Assembly: GCF_937616625.2 (NCBI RefSeq)
Contig: NC_065575.1
Location: forward strand, 5,091,501-5,155,500
DNA length: 64,000 bases
Source: Mercurialis annua
Taxonomy: Eukaryota; Streptophyta; Magnoliopsida; Malpighiales; Euphorbiaceae
Reading direction: 5' to 3'
The notes below the pieces were generated by a model that was given only the letters and a program-made list of their open reading frames with translations, had not been told where the DNA came from and searched no databases. Positions 1 to 13,361 of the stretch are shown here, piece by piece. Within the stretch, counting starts at the first letter, position 1. Each line of letters opens with the position of its first letter. Both the position numbers and the translations under genes were made by a program.

Positions 1-144
1 TCTAAAAACACACACCATAAAAACATAAAAACATAAACTTTCAAGCAAAAAAACACTAAAATCCATACCGAAAAAGCTATTAAACGGATAAATTTATTGA
101 AATAAGGCTTAAGTTTATAAAAGATTAAACTTTTATGGGCGGAG

Positions 145-183
145 AGGAGGCGATTTCCGATTGAGATCGGAAAATCACCTCCT
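145..183. repeat. imperfect hairpin, 17/18-nt arms
   Basis: Left arm 145-161 (AGGAGGCGATTTCCGAT) pairs with right arm 166-183 across a 4-nt loop. There is one mismatch and one single-base bulge. Confidence 0.7.
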
Positions 184-810
184 CCCACCCTTTAAGAGAT
201 GAAGTAGAGAGGAAGAAACTCTAATTAAAATATCGCCATCTTACTAGTCACCATCGATCGTATAATTTTCAACGAGAGTGTTGGTTTCTACTGTCAAACC
301 TACTCTCGTCCATCCTCTCATCACCACCGCTGCCATCTTCTCGCCGGAATTTCATAACCTCAAAATTTGACGTTGATCTAACTTAAAACGCCACCTCAAA
401 TGACAGCCACCACAATCATTTGAAATTAAATTTGATGCTCAAGAAGCTGTAATTAAGAAACCGTAGTACCTATGGCCGATTAGAAGTAAAGAACGATGGG
501 ATTAATAAAGAAAGAAGAAGCAGAGATTGAAATGATTTATACAGTGAGAACCTCTATCATTGAAATAGATCTTTCTCTCCGATTTGACAGTCTGACCAGC
601 ACCGCCGTTGATGCCGTCGTTGATACCATTGGCCACCGTCGGTCGGGTAACCGTAAACTAGAACATAGTCCCTTGAGTTTTGGTTGACGGGACCAGGTAA
701 GCAGCACCTGTAGACACACATGACAACCATTTCTAACTCACAAGTGAGGGGTAAATTAGGACAACGATTATATTGAGGTATACTATAGAAATAGATTTTA
801 AAAATTGAGA

Positions 811-889
811 GATTTCTGCAAAAAATAAAAAGCTGGGTCACTAACATAAACTTTTGAATTTTTGGGTTATATGGTATAATTTTCTCAAC
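811..889. repeat. dispersed repeat, copy 1 of 2
   Basis: The block runs from GATTTCTGCAAAAAATA through GGGTCACTAACATAA to TGGTATAATTTTCTCAA. It is closely matched at 12333-12412, which also carries GGGTCACTAACATAA, ATTTTTGGGG and ATTTTCTCAA. It is probably the terminal part of a shared transposon family. I did not find an inverted partner. Confidence 0.55.
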
Positions 890-920
890 TTTGAATTTGA
901 TAGTATTTGATAGTTACAGA

Positions 921-956
921 GGCCCATATTAGTCTTACATAGCATTGAAGTGGGCT
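921..956 (+). promoter_or_regulatory. site II-like motifs upstream of the cysteine-rich gene
   Basis: GGCCCA at 921-926 and TGGGCT at 951-956 lie 180-210 bp upstream of the ATG at 1132. TGGGCC/T (site II) motifs are known TCP-factor sites in plant housekeeping promoters. Use here is inferred from position only. Confidence 0.4.
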
Positions 957-1131
957 TCATTTAATCACAAATTTCAAATTTACGATGTATATCCATTTTG
1001 TTGAAGCAGCCTAACGGTCTTCTACACAATTTCCACCGCACTGTAATCGCCACTTGCCCAAACACAGACGAAATTTTAAAATTTAGCTTTTCAATTTCCA
1101 GTAGCACAGAAAAATTGAAGAAGGAAAAGAG

Positions 1132-1966
1132 ATGGGAAATGGTACAAAGACAGAGGTAGCCATAGAAATTTCACCGTCGCCGTCATCGGAAGACGGGACG
1201 CCGCTCCGACCGATATTTTGCCTGAAAAACAAAATGGATACGAAGCCATTTGATGATGCTTACGACTGTTTCATACTCGATTTTGATCAGCAAGACTCTC
1301 CTCTTAATCGCATTTCTCTTTCTTTTCATGATGACGATGATCTCGCGGTAGTTGCTGAAAAGGGTCAGGTTAGGGTTTCTTTTTAATTCGCTTTTATTAT
1401 AGTCTGCGCTTCGTTAATTAGTTTAAAAATTGGTTAAATTTGTTTGTTTTACTGTAATTTATAGGTAGCTTGTAGAGATTACCCACATTCAAGACATCTC
1501 TGTGTGAAGTTTCCATTTGAGACAACGCCTCATGAGAAATTCTGCCCACTGGTGATTTCACTTGATTTCTCTCATTTGATTTGTTAATAGCTATGTAGCA
1601 CGGAAACGGAAACGGAAACGATAAAATAGAAAACTAGAAATGAAAAAAATAAAGAAATGATATTTTTAATAAGTAATTAAAAATGTAGGATTGTATAAGT
1701 TTTCGCGAAATATAGATTAATATGATTCGTTTGATTTCTCTGTTTTTGATACAAATGTGAATATTGATTGATTGAATGACTGAATAATTGATTGATAATA
1801 GTGTTATTGCTACGTTTGCGATTTGGCTGCACCGTGCAAGCTCTGGAAAGATCCTAGATCGGCGCATTGTCATGCTACGGGAAACGTTGATGCTTGGAAA
1901 TCGGAGAGGAGGTCGAGAAGAAAGCAGCAGTCTCCACCCTCAAGTTCAAGTGAATGGAGCTCCTGA
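1132..1966 (+). CDS. small cysteine-rich plant protein, function unknown
   Basis: Three exons join in frame with GT-AG borders: 1132-1368, 1465-1551 and 1802-1966. They give a protein of 162 residues ending at TGA 1964-1966. The N-terminal 80 residues are polar and acidic (FDDAYDCFILDFD). Exon 2 gives VACRDYPHSRHLCVKFPF, and exon 3 gives CYCYVCDLAAPCKLW, then HCHA, then a basic tail rich in R, K and Q. The Cys/His spacing (CRDYPHSRHLC, CYCYVCD, APC, HCHA) suggests metal binding, but I do not recognise a named zinc-finger class. I recall similar CYVCD...HC proteins in plants without an assigned role. The exon model is strong because all three exons stay in phase and end in a conserved-looking module. 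The function is not assigned. Confidence 0.75.
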
Positions 1967-2101
1967 CTCTATTGTTCATTCTGATCCTTTTTTTTGAAGG
2001 CAATGGGTATGTAAAACATGATTTATCAACTTGGGTTGCAAATTCTGCTGTCAGTTAATCAAATTCATGCTTTGAATTTGATTCTTTTTGGTAATATAGG
2101 T

Positions 2102-2292
2102 AGTTTTAGTGTGTGGGATATTACTGATTTAAGGAGAATTTTGTGCTCCTTCACTTAATTTAGATGAGAAGAACTCTATTCAAATTTAGTTATGTTCAGT
2201 TTTAGTATGTGGAATATGACTGGTTTGAAGGAGAATTTTGTTCTCCTTTGCTTAATTTGTATGAAAAGAACACTAATCAAATCTAGTTATGT
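2102..2292 (+). repeat. tandem duplication, two ~96-bp units
   Basis: Unit 1 starts at 2102 and unit 2 at 2198. Both open with AGTTTTAGT(G/A)TGTGG and share GGAGAATTTTGT(G/T)CTCCTT and a closing AGTTATGT. The duplication lies downstream of the cysteine-rich gene, possibly in its 3' untranslated region. Confidence 0.75.
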
Positions 2293-2974
2293 CTGTAGTT
2301 ACCGGGAACTTGATGGTACATGTATGGAAATAGGATACGCCACTTATGTTTTTCCAGCGAAACAAAGGATATTTCAATCGGACGAATCTGTATGGTCCGA
2401 TATATCACACAAGTCGCACTGGAATCGTGAGGGTTAGGATACGTCAATCTAAATGGAATCGTGAGGGTAGGGGGTAGTTAGTACGCCAATCTGGTAGCAC
2501 GATAACTTTGACTATGTTGATTTTTCGCTCCTATAACTTTAAATATCAGGAACATGATCTAATTGTTAATGCACAGCAGTTGGCTAAACTGAGTTAGTAG
2601 ATATGAAAGATAACGAGCAAATCAAGCTAAGAACACAAACTTGATAAATTTACTATTATCGGTTAGCAAATTCTTTGTATTTTTAATTTTTACATCATCT
2701 GTGTTAGTTTCTTCGTTTATGCAATTTAAGTTTGCAAGCTTTCATATTAACTCTAAGCAATTTATTTTGAGCATGACCTTGAAGTACTTTCCGGATAATT
2801 CAAAATTTTTAATTGTTTAAAGTTGAAATCAGATTATCAAATTGAGACTGTACTCTCTAGCATACCTGTAAAAATTGCATGTGTTCTGAATAAAATAAAT
2901 TGTTTTGACATGCCTATTTTTTTTTTTTGTTGACATGCCTAGTTGAACACTGTTATGTCATACTATAAATTATT

Positions 2975-3284
2975 GGGTTAATGTCAAAAAAAAAATCACG
3001 AACTTTACATGTTTTCTCATTTTAATCATGAAGTTTTAAATTTTCTCATTTTCATACACGAATTACCACTTTTTTTCAAATTATACACGGTGTTGAGGTG
3101 ACACTCATTCATTGGTGTAAAATGACCTTCACCTCAGCGAATTACATCAATGGAACCGTGACACCTCAGCATCGTGCATGAATTTGAGAAAAAGTGGTAG
3201 TTCATCATAAAAATGAGAAAATTTAAAGTGCATGATTAAAATGAGAAAACATGTAAAGTTCGTGAATTTTTATGACATTACCCC
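2975..3284. mobile_element. MULE-type MITE, 310 bp, 9-bp TSD
   Basis: The terminal inverted repeats run over 100 bp, starting GGGTTAATGTCA at the left and ending TGACATTACCCC at the right. Exact 9-bp duplications TAAATTATT flank it at 2966-2974 and 3285-3293. A 9-bp TSD with long TIRs is the Mutator-like signature. It has no coding capacity. Confidence 0.85.
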
Positions 3285-4700
3285 TAAATTATTTTGACAT
3301 GAAGGTGAAATATTTTTTGCTCCTATAACAATAACAATAGAAAAATACTTTCATTCCTGATATGATCGAATATTATGTATATGTTAAAATACTTTGAATA
3401 CTATTGAAATCAAAAATAAATGCAATGTATATCAAAATATTAGATATATTGTAATTTTTCTTATGCAACTCGCAATTAATTTTAAAATATAGTAAAAATA
3501 AACTAAAATTTATTAATAAATAAACCATTGTAAAGAAATACATTAGTTTATACTTTAGACAATTTATAAAAACTTCTAATAAACATCAAACAGATATAAA
3601 AATAAATTGTTACACTTGCATATAAGGATGTAGTCATGAATTGAAATTAAGGGGTACAAAATATAATAATTTTTATGTAATATATAAAACTTATTGAAAT
3701 GAAAGAGGTCGTCCTGTAATATTTTTTTTAGATAACAATGAAAAATTAAAATCGATTTTATTTATGAATTTAATAAAAAAATCAAGGGGAACAAATGTCT
3801 TCTTTATCCACCATGTGACCACGTCATTGCATACATAAAATAAAAGTATATTTATATACACTAACAACACGAAATGTATTATATTGTAATAACGCTACAC
3901 GTACATAAAATAACTATAATTTATAAAAATAGATATAATATATATCAAAAATAAAATATGGTAATTATATTGTAATTTCTCTTTGTACCTCCAAATTAGG
4001 TTTTAAATATACTAAAAATAAGTTCTAACAAGAAAAATATTAATTGTTTTTTTCATTTTTAATTGGGATTTTTAGACAAATACCTATAAAACACCAAAAT
4101 ATTCTCAACAATACCTTTTGACCAAAATTAGTTAAAATTTACGGTTTGACTAAATATTTTTATAAAAATACTTTTTTTATTTGCAAAAATACGATTTCAG
4201 TCTACTAACGGTTTACTAACGGTTTACCAAAAATCTGTTCACTATAAGTTCACTAACAGTTTACTAACAGTCTGTTATCGGTTTACTTAAAAATCAAATT
4301 ACTATTTTTTAGTTCTAAATTATAAAATGTTAAAATGAACTATTACTTAATTTACTATCAGTTTACCAACAGGATTATAAAAAATGCATTAAATTAGTTT
4401 CAACTTTTTTATTTTTATTTTACAATAAAAACTAGTTTACTCTAGATTTAATTAAAAAAAATTTTACTAATGGTTTACTAAAAAAGTTAAGTTAGTTTAC
4501 TAACAGTTTACTAACTATCAGTTTGCAAAAAAAATAATCAGTTACTAACAGTTAACTATCTGTTTACTACCGATATATAAAAGAAACTAAATTTTAGTAA
4601 TTAAATTGAAATATATAAAGTTTACAGCCATCTATAAAAGGAGTGATAGTTTAGGTATCCGATAATCAATTACCTATAAAAAAGAGATGCTAAACAGTAA
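3285..4700. other. AT-rich intergenic DNA
   Basis: I see no gene. The stretch is strongly AT-rich. Its right part, 4190-4585, is dominated by the short repeated word described separately. Confidence 0.6.
4190..4585 (+). repeat. degenerate short-word repeat (GTTTACTAAC)
   Basis: GTTTACTAAC(A/G)GT and variants such as GTTTACCAA, GTTCACTAA and GTTTACTATC recur many times at irregular spacing. This looks like an old, decayed micro- or minisatellite. Confidence 0.6.
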
Positions 4701-4716
4701 TTTGTTTATTAATGAA

Positions 4717-5340
4717 TTAAGGATCTTGAATAGTGGTATAGCAGCCTTCTGCTTCTTTGACCTTCGAAAATTCTATAGCTTCTTTTAATGGTTCAAACCA
4801 ACCCAAAAACAAGCTTTTAACATAAGGCAAATTAGGAGCCAACATTTCCTTCACTAAACCCTTATATTCCTCCACCATTCCCTCCCATGCCTCAGTCTCT
4901 TCTCTAATTTGCCTCCTCAATAAATTATACTTCGTTTCTCAATAATTTTGAACTCCAATTTCACCTCTTTATTAGCTACTTTATAAAACTTTTGAAAAAA
5001 GAGCTGAAATCCAAAGTGGGTCTTCGATAAAAACTCTTTTAGGTGATTCTTGATGCAAAAGTTGGTGATTGTGGTTAGTGGGTAATTCAAAAATTCAAGC
5101 TTTTGACGGTTTTTAATAGGGTTTTCTAGAACCGTGGCCGGTAATGAGCGGCGCCGATTTGCAGAAGTGTAAATTCCAGTCACTGTACAACTTCGGAGAT
5201 TTGAAGTCGGACACAGGTGAAATATCTGCTGGATTATCTGAACTTACACAACCAAATGGAGAAGAAACAGCATGAGCTCCCGCGACAGAAACGGGAAAAG
5301 CGGGCGCCGTCGAAGAAGGGCAAGAATCTCTGCTAATCGT
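4717..5340 (-). pseudogene. decayed minus-strand gene remnant, unidentified
   Basis: An open frame at 4717-4920 encodes a helical acidic segment ([18 protein letters not shown], then [18 protein letters not shown], ending TTIQDP and stop). Its only in-frame start would be TTG, and a stop lies shortly upstream. The adjoining 4930-5340 stretch has gene-like composition, but its coding potential switches between frames. One frame contains a short protein-like run ending ISALFSKVL, another the run THFGFQLFFQKFY. This pattern fits a gene broken by frameshifts, or small exons I cannot resolve. The coiled-coil-like content is compatible with a structural or kinetochore-type protein, but I do not recognise the family. 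Confidence 0.35.
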
Positions 5341-5505
5341 ATTTATTAATTTTATTAACAGTAAAATTAGAAAACAAAAGCACAAAAATTGAAAGAAATT
5401 GAAACTGTACCATATTTTTGCAACAAAGCAACCCGCGTCGTAATCTTGAGAATATTTATGGTTTTGGCGGTGTACTGTCTAATTACCTCTTCTTTTTTTT
5501 GAAAA

Positions 5506-5520
5506 TGGGCTGGAGGCCCA
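5506..5520 (+). promoter_or_regulatory. paired site II elements of the NAC-alpha promoter
   Basis: TGGGCT (5506-5511) and GGCCCA (5515-5520) lie about 150 bp upstream of the ATG at 5669. An AAACCCCAAA word near 5553 resembles a telo-box. Site II plus telo-box is a known arrangement in plant translation-related genes. Activity is inferred. Confidence 0.5.
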
Positions 5521-5668
5521 GTTAGAAAAAAGCCCTTTCCCTTACCTATCGTAAACCCCAAACACACAGCAATAAAGCAGAGACACCGAAAGGCAGATAA
5601 AAACAGAAACAACTCTATCTATCCCTAAACCACCTCTTCTCACTCGTCTCGTCTCTCCGGCAGTAACC

Positions 5669-7627
<1,959 letters not shown>

Positions 7628-9000
7628 GTGGGTTTTAAATTAGCAACCAGATTGTTTTATCCTGAAAACTTGTCTTATGCCATGTTCTTGGAACATTTAG
7701 TTAAAAATTGTAGTCAAATTGGCTCGCTTGTCGTCTGGCGACTGAATTATTTGTCTTCCAAACTTGCGAATTTTGTGGCGATTCAGTTTTCGAGCAGTAA
7801 TATCAGATTTTTTTAGTTTTTTATTTCCTAAGCCATCTCCAACTATGTGCTAGTCTATGGATCGAAAAAGATTTGGATTGGAACAGCTTAAGAAGAATTT
7901 GCAATTATAATTTTCAATCAGTATGATTTTGCAGAGCCATTACTGGCAGCATCCCATTTTGTGCAGGGCAAGAAAGTATTTTAAGTTTAAGGCACCATTT
8001 GAATTGAGCAATTTTAAATTAAGAGTTGTATGAAATTTATAATTTAAATAAAATCAGCTGAGTTATTAGAATTTATGGATTATTAAAAATCCATCTCTCT
8101 TCGTGATTTCTTTAAGTTGGTAGCAAATTTTAAATTCATTATTTGTATGGGTGATAAGTTATTGTAGTGTTTGATTATTTTAAAATAAATTATAAAATTT
8201 ATTTACTTAAATTTTACTAATTTTAGCAAGATATATAAATTATAAATTCTGAATTCAAGCAATAATCATTCTATGTGCTTTCATTTGCCAAATTAGATGT
8301 GTCATGTTCCGCATTCTAAGAGTTCGAGATGCAAATTAAGCTTAATAAAAAAAAGGAAACTAAAAAAAATACTTGTCATTACTCAGAGGACATGTAAAAT
8401 ACACTACAAACGAGTATCAAATGATTTTCAATATAAATTGATTTATGAAGTCTAATGTAAATTGTGTGAGATGTTAAGTAGTTTATTGTTTCATGAATGA
8501 AAGCTATATATATTACATTCTTCTGTATATTATGTATAAATATATAAAAAATTGAAATATTGGAGTAAACTATAAAATTGTTAAAAACCAATTTATATAT
8601 ATATATTTATTTACACTGATTTAAACAGATGCAAACCAAAAATTCAATTCATAGAAGTTTGGAAGAGTGGTCAATCCAAAAGTAAAATAGCTCAGTCCAA
8701 ACGAGGATTATTTATAAAACCATATCTAAGTAGAGAGTAGAGAGTACTAATGTCTAGATTAAATTAGAATTTTTTTTATGTTTATTATCAAATAAAAGAG
8801 TTTTTAATTATTTATAAAATGAAAAGTTCTTTTATTGTATTTAATGATTATATATTTACTTTCATTGTATTTACAATAAAATCAGTTACTATAAAATTAT
8901 AAAATTTAACATTTTACAATGCTGTGAAACTCATAATATATACAATATTTAATAGTTTGCTATTTTTTACAAAAACAAAGAAAGAATACAACATATGTTG
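7628..9000. other. AT-rich intergenic DNA
   Basis: The start of this stretch is probably the 3' untranslated region of the NAC gene. The rest is AT-rich, with weak inverted symmetry around 7990-8280 (CACCATTTGAATTGAGCAAT near 7992, and a related inverted block ending near 8280), suggesting an old MITE. I see no gene. Confidence 0.5.
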
Positions 9001-9003
9001 GAT

Positions 9004-9490
9004 GTTATTTAGCTCCAATGAACTAGGGAAAACTACACAATTCCCTCAAAATCACCATCCTATTATATTTATACCTCAAGATTTTTCTTTTTGCAAAAAT
9101 CTCTCAACTGATCTAAGATCTTTGTAAAAATCCCTCATAACTAAATATACAGCAAATATAGACAAAATAATGACCATTATAATCCTGTTCTAATTTGGTG
9201 GTTGCGAGAATAACCGTCACCAACCACCAGAAATCCGACGACTTAGGAAGCACTTTGATTACTGTGGTAATCACGCGAAACCATAAATCGCGGTGTAGAA
9301 ATCGTCTCATTTGCTTCTGCCATGGAGGCAGATCTATGAAGTGAGCTCAAACAAGAATGGAAGAACAAATTTTTTGAAATTGAAAGCGAGGGAATGGTAT
9401 AAAATCGGAGAAGATGAAGCAGGTTGATGACGTCAAAAGGAGTAATGACATTATAAATGAGGTGGTGCATTAACTGTTAACATTTTGATT
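9004..9490. other. GC-richer island, probable degenerate transposon
   Basis: This block has overlapping short frames on the minus strand, one reading MAEANETISTPRF, but no domain I recognise. Its left edge (AAACTACACAATTCCCTC, then TTTGCAAAAATCTCTCAAC) resembles the style of terminal repeat seen in the MULE-like elements of this window. I found no matching right end or TSD. Confidence 0.3.
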
Positions 9491-9817
9491 TTCCAACACT
9501 ATGTGAGAATTCCATGTGACGCGCACTCTTTGGAAATATCAAAGGACTAATGGCATTATAAGTTATAAAATGGTTTTAAATACATTATTAATTATAATAG
9601 ATTAATTTTAATTTTATAATCAATGTACTAAAAATTACTATTAATTTATTTTAAATTTTATTGAGTCGGCATTGAGTCGACATTTGAATTTACATTAAAT
9701 TTGTGCAAAACGCCATAAAAAATCTTGAAACATTATTTCCAAACTACTATTATTTTATTTTTGATGGTATAAATTTTTTAAAAAATAATTTTTAAAACAA
9801 TTATTAAATTCTGAATC

Positions 9818-11290
9818 TTAAAAGAAATGCTCAATTTGTATATTACATTAAATCTCAAAATTTTATCTATATAAAATATCAGTTAATATTGTAAAGAGCA
9901 GTAAGATAAATTTTATAAATAAATGAATTAAGGTAGTTCAGTTGATATAGGTTCACATCAGGTTAATATCAGGTTGATTTTCGGTTTTATAAATCGTCAT
10001 ATATAGTAAACCTAAAAGAGATATTCAATTTGTATAGTACACTAAATTTTAAAATCCCCTCTATATCAAATGTTATTTAAAATTATAAAAAGCATTAAGA
10101 CGAATTATATTAAAAATTAAATTAAACTAGTTCGGTTGATATAAGTTCACATCTCTTTCACATCAGGTTAATTTTCGGTTTTATAGAATGTCATATACAC
10201 TAAACCTAAAAGAAATATTCAATTTGTATAGTACATTAAATTTTAAAATTCTCTCTATATCAAATAGTATTTAAAATTGTAAAGTGTTGTAAGACAAATT
10301 GAATTCACATTGAGTTCACATTAGGTTTAAATTAAATTTATTAAATTTTATTTTGGTTAAAATTTTTATTATTTACTTTCAATTTACAATTAATTTATTT
10401 GTCAATTTATAAAAGGTTGATTTGTGGTTACAAAAACAAATGATATATTTTAAAAAATATTAAAAGATGTTATTTGAAGTTTACTTCTAGTTGATATTTA
10501 GTTGATATTAAGTCCATATTGAGTTGATATTAAATTTACATTAAATTTACACATACTACCACGATGTGTAAATTTAATTAAGGTAGTTAAGTACGTTCAC
10601 ATCCGGTTCACATCAGGCTGATTTTTGGTTTTATAGACTGTCAAATATATTTCATTTAAAAGAAATATTCAATTTGTGATTACACTAAATCTCAAAATTC
10701 TCTCTCTATAAAATGTTATTTAAAATTATAAAAAACTACAATATAAATTTTATTAAAAATTGAATTAAGGTAGTTCAGTTAGGTTCACATCTGGTTAATT
10801 TCCGGTTTTATAGATTGTTAATATATTTCACTTAAAATAGATATTCAATTTGTGATTACACTAATCTCAAAATTTTCTCTATATAAAATGTCATTTAAGA
10901 GTTTAAAAAGCAGTAAGACAAATTTTATTAAAAATTGAATTAAGATAGTTTAGTTGATAGGTTTACATCCGGTTCACATCAGGTTGATTTTTGGTTTTAT
11001 AAAGTGTCAAATATATTTCAGTTAAAAAAAATATTCAATTTGTGGTAATACTAAATTTTAAAATTCTCTCTATATAAAATGTCATTTAAGATTGTAAAGA
11101 ACATCAAGACAAATTTTATTAAAAATTGAATTAGGGTAGTTCAGTTGATATAGGTTCACATCCGGTTCACATCTGGTTGATTTTTGATATTATAGACTGC
11201 TAAATATATTTTATTTAAAAGAGAAATTCAATTTGTACATCACACTAAATCTCAAATTCTCTCCATATAAAACATCATTTAAGATTGTAA
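9818..11290 (+). repeat. diverged tandem array, ~180-190-bp unit, about seven to eight copies
   Basis: Each unit contains AATT(A)AGGTAGTTCAGTTGA, then GGTTCACATC(C/A)GGTT, a GATTTT(C/T)GGTTTTATA word, then AAAGA(A/G)ATATTCAATTTGT and TCTCTATATAAAATGT. The AGGTAGTT-type word recurs near 9929, 10121, 10575, 10758, 10940 and 11130, giving spacings of about 182-192. The 10290-10560 interval is disrupted by other sequence. No coding capacity. Confidence 0.75.
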
Positions 11291-12332
11291 CTTTATGATA
11301 AACTTTAATTAATTCAATATTTATACCAAATAAAAAGTTAAAAAATATGATAGCATGTATTATGATAAAATGGTAACTTTTCTTTAATAATTGTAAAAAT
11401 ATCAATTTAACATCATGACTAAAATGATACTACTTTTTACATCATCTTCAACCTCTATTTTTTTCTTTTCCGGTAAAACAAACCATTACTAGAATGCACA
11501 AGAAGGGTTGATATAATTCAATCATGATGTAAGTTAGTGTTCAATTTTTATTGCAAAATCTGTAACATAGCATATGTCTTTTAATGTATATTTCAGCTGC
11601 TAATTCTCTTCGAACATTCACTAAGACGGCCAAATAATGCGTTTTATAGTAAGACATTGCATTGACCCAGCTTCAAATGCCTTCTTTTGTATGTTTAGTA
11701 TGTAGTAATTAATTAACCTGCTTTCATGATTAATGATTTCTAATTGTAATTAAAAGGACAAACAATGTTGGACAAAGAGAAGAAGGGTGTCAAATGACAA
11801 CCACGTCACTGCTGTAAATCTGCTTAATTAGAGCCACTTTGAATTTTCTTTTTATTGACGGAACATTAGGTATTAATTAGCTAATCTGTTGTATTGATCT
11901 CTGATTGGAATTTAACTTTGCAATCTTTGATGGTATTCCTTAAATTTCAAAAGATACATTCAAAATAGTAACTACAATTCTACAAATCTCATTTCACTTG
12001 ATTTAAATTTCTTTAGAACAATATACAGAAAATTCTATTAAATAGTATCGGAGGGAACAGTGCCGGCGGTTTGGCTACCAACCACCACAAGTCTAGCAAT
12101 CCGGCCACCGACCACCAAAGGTCCGGCTACTTGTTCCCATCTCTGCATGATAAAGAAATTGGGGAAAAGTAAAGTTACAGTAATGGAAAAGTGAGGGAGA
12201 AGAAGGAAGTGGGGCCGGAGAAAATGTGGAGAAATTAACTAAATCAGGTACACAATAATAATAATAGGAAGGGTTAATTTAGTAACTTCTTACTGAAAGA
12301 GGTAGAGCTGAAAAGGAACAATTAAAAAAAGG
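11291..12332. other. intergenic DNA with GC-richer patch
   Basis: I see no gene. A GC-richer patch at about 12050-12240 contains GGCCACCGACCACC-type words and no long frame. It may be the interior of the degenerate transposon whose end is the 12333-12412 repeat. Confidence 0.4.
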
Positions 12333-12412
12333 GGATTTTTGTCAAAAATATTATGTTGGGTCACTAACATAATATTTTCAATTTTTGGGGTATATGGTGA
12401 CATTTTCTCAAT
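12333..12412. repeat. dispersed repeat, copy 2 of 2
   Basis: This matches 811-889: GGGTCACTAACATAA, ATTTTTGGG, TATATGGT, ATTTTCTCAA. Both copies lie at the right edge of a GC-richer island, consistent with the shared end of a transposon family. Confidence 0.55.
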
Positions 12413-12539
12413 GAACTATTTAGCTTAAATCATAATAGAAAATGTTAGCTTTGTATCTTATGCAAAATAATTAAGCTCTGAAATTATGTTGAAAATATAA
12501 AAAGTATAAATTGTTTGTTGATATTTTATTTGTCTAGAT

Positions 12540-12771
12540 CAGTGTTCTAAAAACCGGACCGGACCAACCGATCGAACTGGAATCCAATTTTAAAACAGTA
12601 AAAACCGGAATTTCGGTTGAATCGGGTTGGAATGGATCGAACCGGCCAAATCGGATAAAAAGAATTAGCGACGGATCTAAAATCCCAAAATGTGTCACTA
12701 ATTTTAATTACATTATTTAAAAAAATTATTAAACCTGTTGAACCGGTCCAGTTTGGTTTTTGAAAACACTG
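12540..12771. mobile_element. hAT-like MITE, 232 bp
   Basis: Inverted ends CAGTGTTCTAAAAACCGGAC and ...TTTTTGAAAACACTG bound a short non-coding body with several CCGGTT/AACCGG words. Flanking 8-mers GTCTAGAT and GTTTAAAT agree at six of eight positions, compatible with a decayed 8-bp hAT duplication. Confidence 0.6.
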
Positions 12772-12783
12772 GTTTAAATAATA

Positions 12784-13097
12784 CTCCCTCCGTCCCGTAA
12801 AGATAGAAAAAGCGCCCATTTTACAAGAATTAAGAAAGTAGTTATTTATAGGTAATTTGTGATAATTTGTCTAAATTACCCTTTGTAATCAATTAGTTAT
12901 GTACATTTCCCAAAGCCACTTTACTAAATATAACACTTACAACTTCTTTTTTTTATTTTTTCAAAATATGCATTTAATGTTTTATGATAAGTATGTAGGG
13001 GTATTTTGATAATTTTTGACTTAACTAATTCTATTTTTTCTATTTTTATGGGACTAAAAAAGGTGATACTTTTTCTATCTTTACGGGACGGAGGGAG
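12784..13097. mobile_element. Stowaway-like MITE (Tc1/mariner)
   Basis: The ends are CTCCCTCCGTCCCGTAAAGA and the inverse, finishing ACGGGACGGAGGGAG, flanked by TA on both sides. The body is AT-rich and non-coding. The terminus is that of the widespread plant Stowaway group. Confidence 0.85.
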
Positions 13098-13361
13098 TAT
13101 TGTTTCTACATTTAATACGGTTTATCCGATCGTTGTGCAGATCAACTCATTCATTACAAGTAGTATTTCCTTTCGCAAATTTAAGATAATATTCTTCCAC
13201 AAACTGTAAAAACAATTTCACTCTTTAAAAAAACAGTAGTATCTATTTGCATCCAAAAACCAATGTTCTAACTCCTATCAGTGTGATCCTTTAATAAGGC
13301 AGTTTTTCCAAAATCAAACCAAAAACTTTGATTTGTAATATGCCAAAAATAAAATTGAAAC

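Larger units (their letters stand above)
1..1130. other. intergenic, GC-richer island with hairpin, no gene supported
   Basis: I see no convincing gene here. Positions 130-720 are GC-richer than their surroundings and contain short overlapping frames on both strands with no recognisable domain. A hairpin sits at 145-183. A block at 811-889 recurs at 12333-12412. Together these suggest a decayed non-autonomous transposon rather than a gene. Confidence 0.5.
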
